Below are positions 4,158-7,429 of a DNA stretch of 7,429 bases, piece by piece. The stretch spans positions 1 to 7,429 of the forward strand of contig CACWKJ010000048.1 in NCBI GenBank assembly GCA_902761395.1. Reading direction: 5' to 3'. This DNA is from an uncultured Elusimicrobium sp. (GTDB lineage Bacteria; Elusimicrobiota; Endomicrobiia; Endomicrobiales; Endomicrobiaceae). Each line of letters starts with the position of its first letter. The first letter of the stretch is position 1. The notes under the pieces were generated by a model. The model saw nothing but the letters and a program-made list of their open reading frames with translations. It was not told the origin of the DNA and searched no databases. A program made the translations under genes and the position numbers.

Positions 4158-7100
4158 TTATTCTGCTGTTGTAAGTATTATTTCAACTCTTCTGTTTTGC
4201 GCTCTTCCTGCCTCGGTTGCATTAGAAGCTATAGGTTCTTTCTCTCCTTTACCGATTACGGAAATATTATTCTTTACTCCATATTCTACATTCAATGTTC
4301 TTGCTATGGCAGCAGCTCTTTTTTCGGATATTTTTTGATTAACACTGTCACTTCCTACACTATCGGTATGTCCTTCTATCAAAACATCTGCATCAGGATA
4401 ACTTTCCAATTCTTTTGCAACTTCTTTCAAACTTTCTTTACCTTTTTTATCCAATTTATCTGTTCCGAAAATAAATGTAGGTTTATTTTTCAATTTAATG
4501 TTCTTTATTGTTTTCTCTTTCATTTTTTGAGCTTCTTGCTCACTTACAACTTTAGCTTCATATTCATCTATTTTTCTTTGCAATTCTTTCTCTTTTTCTT
4601 TCATTTCTTGTAATTCTTTGTCTTTATCTTGTAATTCTTTGTCTTTATCTTGTAATTCTTTGTCTTTATCTTGTATTTCTTTTTCTTTGTTTTGAAGTTC
4701 TTTTTTCTTATCCTGTAATTCATTTTCTTTATTCTGCATTTCTCCGTTTGCATCTTTTCTCAATTGAGAAATTTCTTCGTCTTTTTGTTTTAATTCACCT
4801 TGAACATCCTGTAAATATTGTCTTAAAACTTCTTCTTTCTTGGACTTATTATTTGGACATCCGAACTTATACATTAATCCTATGTTACCATAGTAGTTGT
4901 TAGATTTATCTGCAAAACTTGCAAGACCATTGGCAAATATCGTCCATGCATCGGATATTGCAAAATCTGCGCCCAAACCTCCACCGTAAGAGAATTTATC
5001 CAATTCAGCACTTCTTATATTCATCTTTGTTAAGTCTTGATAATCTAACAACGAAGATTCTATCTCATTATAATCTTCGGTTAAGTATTGTCTTACTCCT
5101 GCTTTTGCATACCAACCGAATCTCTTTATCTTTCCGTTTATGCCTAACCCTGCTCTTGCTTGAGCTGTTATAGTATCATATCCTTCTACCTTTAAGTTCA
5201 ATGACTCTGCTCCTTTTTCTTCAAAGCCTTCATTGTTAATATAGCTTCCGGTTATACCTATAAACGGTTTCAAATAAATCTTATGTTTTGCTTGGCTGTC
5301 TTCTTTGTTCAAACTTATCTTATATCCTGCTTCCAAATCTAATGCTGCACTATATCCTTTATATTCACTGTTAGCTATTCTTTCTTCATCCATAAATCCG
5401 ATTGTTCTGTTTGTTTCATATTGTTCGTATCCGCCTAACAACATACCTTTCAATAACCATTTACTATTTTCATATCCGCCGTAGAAACCTAAATTAATAT
5501 CGTTCATTGTCGTTTTATCTTTCTTTTCTTTCAATTCACTTGTTCCGTATCCGCCCATAACTCCCATTGTCCAATTCTTTGCGGATATCATATCAAATCC
5601 AACCAAGAATCCGTTTACGTTTGTATCAAATTCAGGCGAGTTTTCGTTCTCTTTTACATTGTATGTATTATAATAATATTCTGCCCATAACTTATCGTGG
5701 AACCTGTTGCACGATAATGCATCTTGTACTCTTTCCTGAATTTTATCGTATACATGTTCTATCTTTGTATTGGTAAACGTTAACATTGTAGAGTTTGCAT
5801 GTATTACTCCGGCTATATCATCCAATGCACCTTTTAACCCTTCTATATCATATGTTGATTCATAATAATACATCTTTTCCATAGCATCCAACGGATTTGT
5901 TATCTCTCCATCGTGTCCTGTTGATATGGAATCTATAGCGTTTGCTGCTTCTTGTTGGTTGTGACTTCTGGTAAATTCCAACGAATCCGCATAATCACTC
6001 TTCTTTCTTTGCAATTCAAGTTTCAAAGCATTTCCTTCGGTATATACTCTTGTCGAAATTCTTGTATCATAACCTTCTCTCAAATCTCTTGCATCGTTAT
6101 CGTTAAATACTATGTTGCCTTCTTTATATTCGTATCCGTCTTCCAATGTTCCGGCATTTATTAAATCTATTGTTTCTTTTACATAATATTTTCCTTCCAA
6201 GTTGTTCAATGTTAACGTTGCATCTTCTCCGATCGTTGTTGTTCCGGTTACTTGTGTATTATCGTTATAGTGACCTTCGCTGTCCATATCGAATTGTCCG
6301 AACTCTACATCATAATTTCCGTTATCTTCAAATCTTAAATTGCCTTCTACTTTAAATGTTGTTGTTGAATTTCCCGGAGCAAGTGATGCATCTTTGCCGA
6401 TTATCAAATCTCCGGCTTTAATATCTCCATAACCTTTCAATGTTGCATTTGCTACGTTCATTTCACCAGTAACTTCAAATGTGTTTCCGCTTCCGCCCAT
6501 TGATGCATCATTGTTTATTATAAATGTTCCTGCCGTTATATTTGCATCTATCGCTTTGAAGTTTTCCGTTACCGTCATTGTTGCTTCACCCGTCTTGCTG
6601 AATGTTCCCATATCGGCTATTTCGTTCAATGTTACTTCTCCTTCAGCATCATAGAACTCTACCGCTGAATCTTCTGCTCCGCTTCCTGTCACTTTTCCGT
6701 TTATATTCTTCGTTGTTCCTCTTACCGTTCCGCTGCTTATTATCGTATCTCCCGCATATCCGTTTGTCTCCATCTGTAAATCCAATACTCCTTCTCCGGT
6801 CTTTACTAAATCTTCATTTCCGTATATCGTTCCTGTCATTGTCGTTGTGCTTCCTGCTACTGCTACTTCTATATTTACATCATTATGATCCGTTCCCATT
6901 ATCTCATTGCCCAATTCTACTTCACTGTCACTGTTTATTATTAATTTCCCGCCATCCATATATATTGTGTTTTCACTTATTCCTTCTGCTGCTCCTATCT
7001 CTATTGCTCCTCCGCTTATTGTCGTTGTTCCCTTATATGCATTTTCTCCGCTCAATGTTACTGTTCCTTCTCCTTCTTTTACTATCTTTCCTGCTCCCGT

Positions 7101-7429
7101 TATTGCTGCTGCTATTTCTGCTTCACTGTCATCTTTCAAGTTCAATACTGTTCCTTCTCCGCTTAATGTTATGCTGTCACTTATATCCATATCCAATGCA
7201 TCGGTTATTAATGTTGATCCGTCTGCTACTGTTATCGCTTCTGCCGTTATTGAACTTGTTCTTACATTCTCAAAATCGCCGCCTGTTATATTTATCTCTT
7301 TCTGTTCTATGTTCGCCTGGTTTGTTAAATCGTTTTCTACTACCAATATTCCTTCGCCGTCTTCCAACATTGTTATTTCATTTTTATTTGTTCCGCCGGT
7401 AAATGTTAATGTCCCGTTATTCTCTATTC
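4158..7429 (-). CDS. Autotransporter with beta-helix passenger, internal beta-barrel, charged periplasmic helix and C-terminal OmpA domain (N-terminus outside window)
   Basis: The frame is open to the right edge (first full codon at 7427; 1089 visible residues). The Met at 7370 lacks a ribosome binding site and lies inside the passenger, so signal peptide and start are upstream. Numbering from that Met: a Gly/Thr/Ser/Asp-rich beta-helix passenger (1 to about 455) with two passenger-associated repeats (92-120, 186-214: K-x-G-x-G-x-x-x-L then Y-x-G-x-T), and the typical SLAPGNS motif (329-335). A helical linker (about 497-552) precedes a 12-strand-sized autotransporter barrel (556-837), which begins KLWAEYYYN and ends in the beta-signal-like GNIGLMYKF. 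Unlike classical type Va autotransporters it continues: a highly charged helix (844-952) with KDKELQD heptads, then an OmpA-type peptidoglycan-binding domain (about 960-1068: LIEGHTDSVG, SEKRA, GRAQNRRVEI). The expected topology is a surface passenger, a barrel in the outer membrane, and a rod through the periplasm to the wall. The only cysteines are C554 and C838, flanking the barrel. No protease or passenger catalytic motif is visible; adhesion or a structural role is inference. Confidence 0.9.
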   Translation of the reverse strand, partial: IENNGTLTFTGGTNKNEITMLEDGEGILVVENDLTNQANIEQKEINITGGDFENVRTSSITAEAITVADGSTLITDALDMDISDSITLSGEGTVLNLKDDSEAEIAAAITGAGKIVKEGEGTVTLSGENAYKGTTTISGGAIEIGAAEGISENTIYMDGGKLIINSDSEVELGNEIMGTDHNDVNIEVAVAGSTTTMTGTIYGNEDLVKTGEGVLDLQMETNGYAGDTIISSGTVRGTTKNINGKVTGSGAEDSAVEFYDAEGEVTLNEIADMGTFSKTGEATMTVTENFKAIDANITAGTFIINNDASMGGSGNTFEVTGEMNVANATLKGYGDIKAGDLIIGKDASLAPGNSTTTFKVEGNLRFEDNGNYDVEFGQFDMDSEGHYNDNTQVTGTTTIGEDATLTLNNLEGKYYVKETIDLINAGTLEDGYEYKEGNIVFNDNDARDLREGYDTRISTRVYTEGNALKLELQRKKSDYADSLEFTRSHNQQEAANAIDSISTGHDGEITNPLDAMEKMYYYESTYDIEGLKGALDDIAGVIHANSTMLTFTNTKIEHVYDKIQERVQDALSCNRFHDKLWAEYYYNTYNVKENENSPEFDTNVNGFLVGFDMISAKNWTMGVMGGYGTSELKEKKDKTTMNDINLGFYGGYENSKWLLKGMLLGGYEQYETNRTIGFMDEERIANSEYKGYSAALDLEAGYKISLNKEDSQAKHKIYLKPFIGITGSYINNEGFEEKGAESLNLKVEGYDTITAQARAGLGINGKIKRFGWYAKAGVRQYLTEDYNEIESSLLDYQDLTKMNIRSAELDKFSYGGGLGADFAISDAWTIFANGLASFADKSNNYYGNIGLMYKFGCPNNKSKKEEVLRQYLQDVQGELKQKDEEISQLRKDANGEMQNKENELQDKKKELQNKEKEIQDKDKELQDKDKELQDKDKELQEMKEKEKELQRKIDEYEAKVVSEQEAQKMKEKTIKNIKLKNKPTFIFGTDKLDKKGKESLKEVAKELESYPDADVLIEGHTDSVGSDSVNQKISEKRAAAIARTLNVEYGVKNNISVIGKGEKEPIASNATEAGRAQNRRVEIILTTAE
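4607..4669 (-). repeat. Perfect 21-bp tandem repeat (3 copies) in the autotransporter helix
   Basis: Three identical, contiguous 21-bp units (4607-4627, 4628-4648, 4649-4669) encode the seven-residue unit KDKELQD. Degenerate copies flank them, out to about 4732 on one side and 4575 on the other. Each unit is one helical heptad, so gain or loss by slippage keeps the frame and changes helix length by seven residues. Confidence 0.93.

Noticed and set aside
4607..4732. CRISPR-like array
   Set aside because: The 21-bp units are contiguous without spacers and lie in frame in a coding heptad repeat.
7368..7370. ATG at 7370 as the start of the autotransporter
   Set aside because: The same frame stays open to the edge with passenger-like text (GTLTFTGGTN) before it, no Shine-Dalgarno precedes it, and no signal peptide follows.
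6602..7402. A 266-codon plus-strand open frame, very rich in Leu, Ser, Arg and Phe
   Set aside because: It is fully antisense to the passenger coding region; its composition is the mirror of Asp/Glu/Thr/Gly/Asn codons, and it has no ribosome binding site or recognisable domain. The same holds for the other plus-strand frames between 4141 and 6355.

Overview
The window looks like chromosomal DNA of an AT-rich, Gram-negative, anaerobic fermenter. A trimeric-porin-like C-terminus, an autotransporter barrel and an OmpA-type peptidoglycan-binding domain imply an outer membrane. A soluble [FeFe]-hydrogenase with many iron-sulfur cysteines implies anaerobic, H2-linked metabolism. The glutamine synthetase is the short GSI-alpha type. 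This mix would suit a gut or termite-gut lineage such as Elusimicrobiota, but Negativicutes, Fusobacteria or Gastranaerophilales are not excluded: no ribosomal or other phylum-level marker is present, so the assignment is only a guess.

Layout. Positions 1-643 (+) hold the C-terminal half of an OprB-like porin, closed by a strong terminator (681-731). Positions 761-2188 (+) encode a monomeric group B-type [FeFe]-hydrogenase with no visible Shine-Dalgarno. Positions 2189-2430 hold a long imperfect inverted repeat (2200-2312) and then a near-consensus sigma70-type promoter whose -35 and -10 are straddled by a perfect 8-bp inverted repeat. This drives glnA (2431-3759, +), which ends in a GAAA-tetraloop terminator (3788-3815). 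Positions 4158-7429 (-) hold a large autotransporter that runs off the right edge.

The convergent gap 3760-4157 is the most unusual part. It contains what looks like a complete, independent small RNA gene on the minus strand: TTGACA, 17 bp, TATACT, a start at about 3897, an RNA of about 78 nt closed by a perfect 11-bp stem with two internal hairpins, and a U-rich 3' end. Upstream of it, and partly overlapping its promoter, lie four same-strand copies of a GTTRTYMAC-type 9-mer, one of which contains a perfect DnaA box (TTATCCACA). They sit among short palindromes and are followed by an almost pure A+T stretch. I do not recognise the RNA family.

The autotransporter is also unusual. Its beta-barrel is not C-terminal: it continues into a roughly 110-residue charged helix encoded partly by perfect 21-bp tandem repeats, and then into an OmpA-type peptidoglycan-binding domain. 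The visible protein has only two cysteines, one just before the first barrel strand and one just after the last. The protein-coding genes do not form a pathway; each appears to be its own transcription unit, since terminators or promoters separate them.
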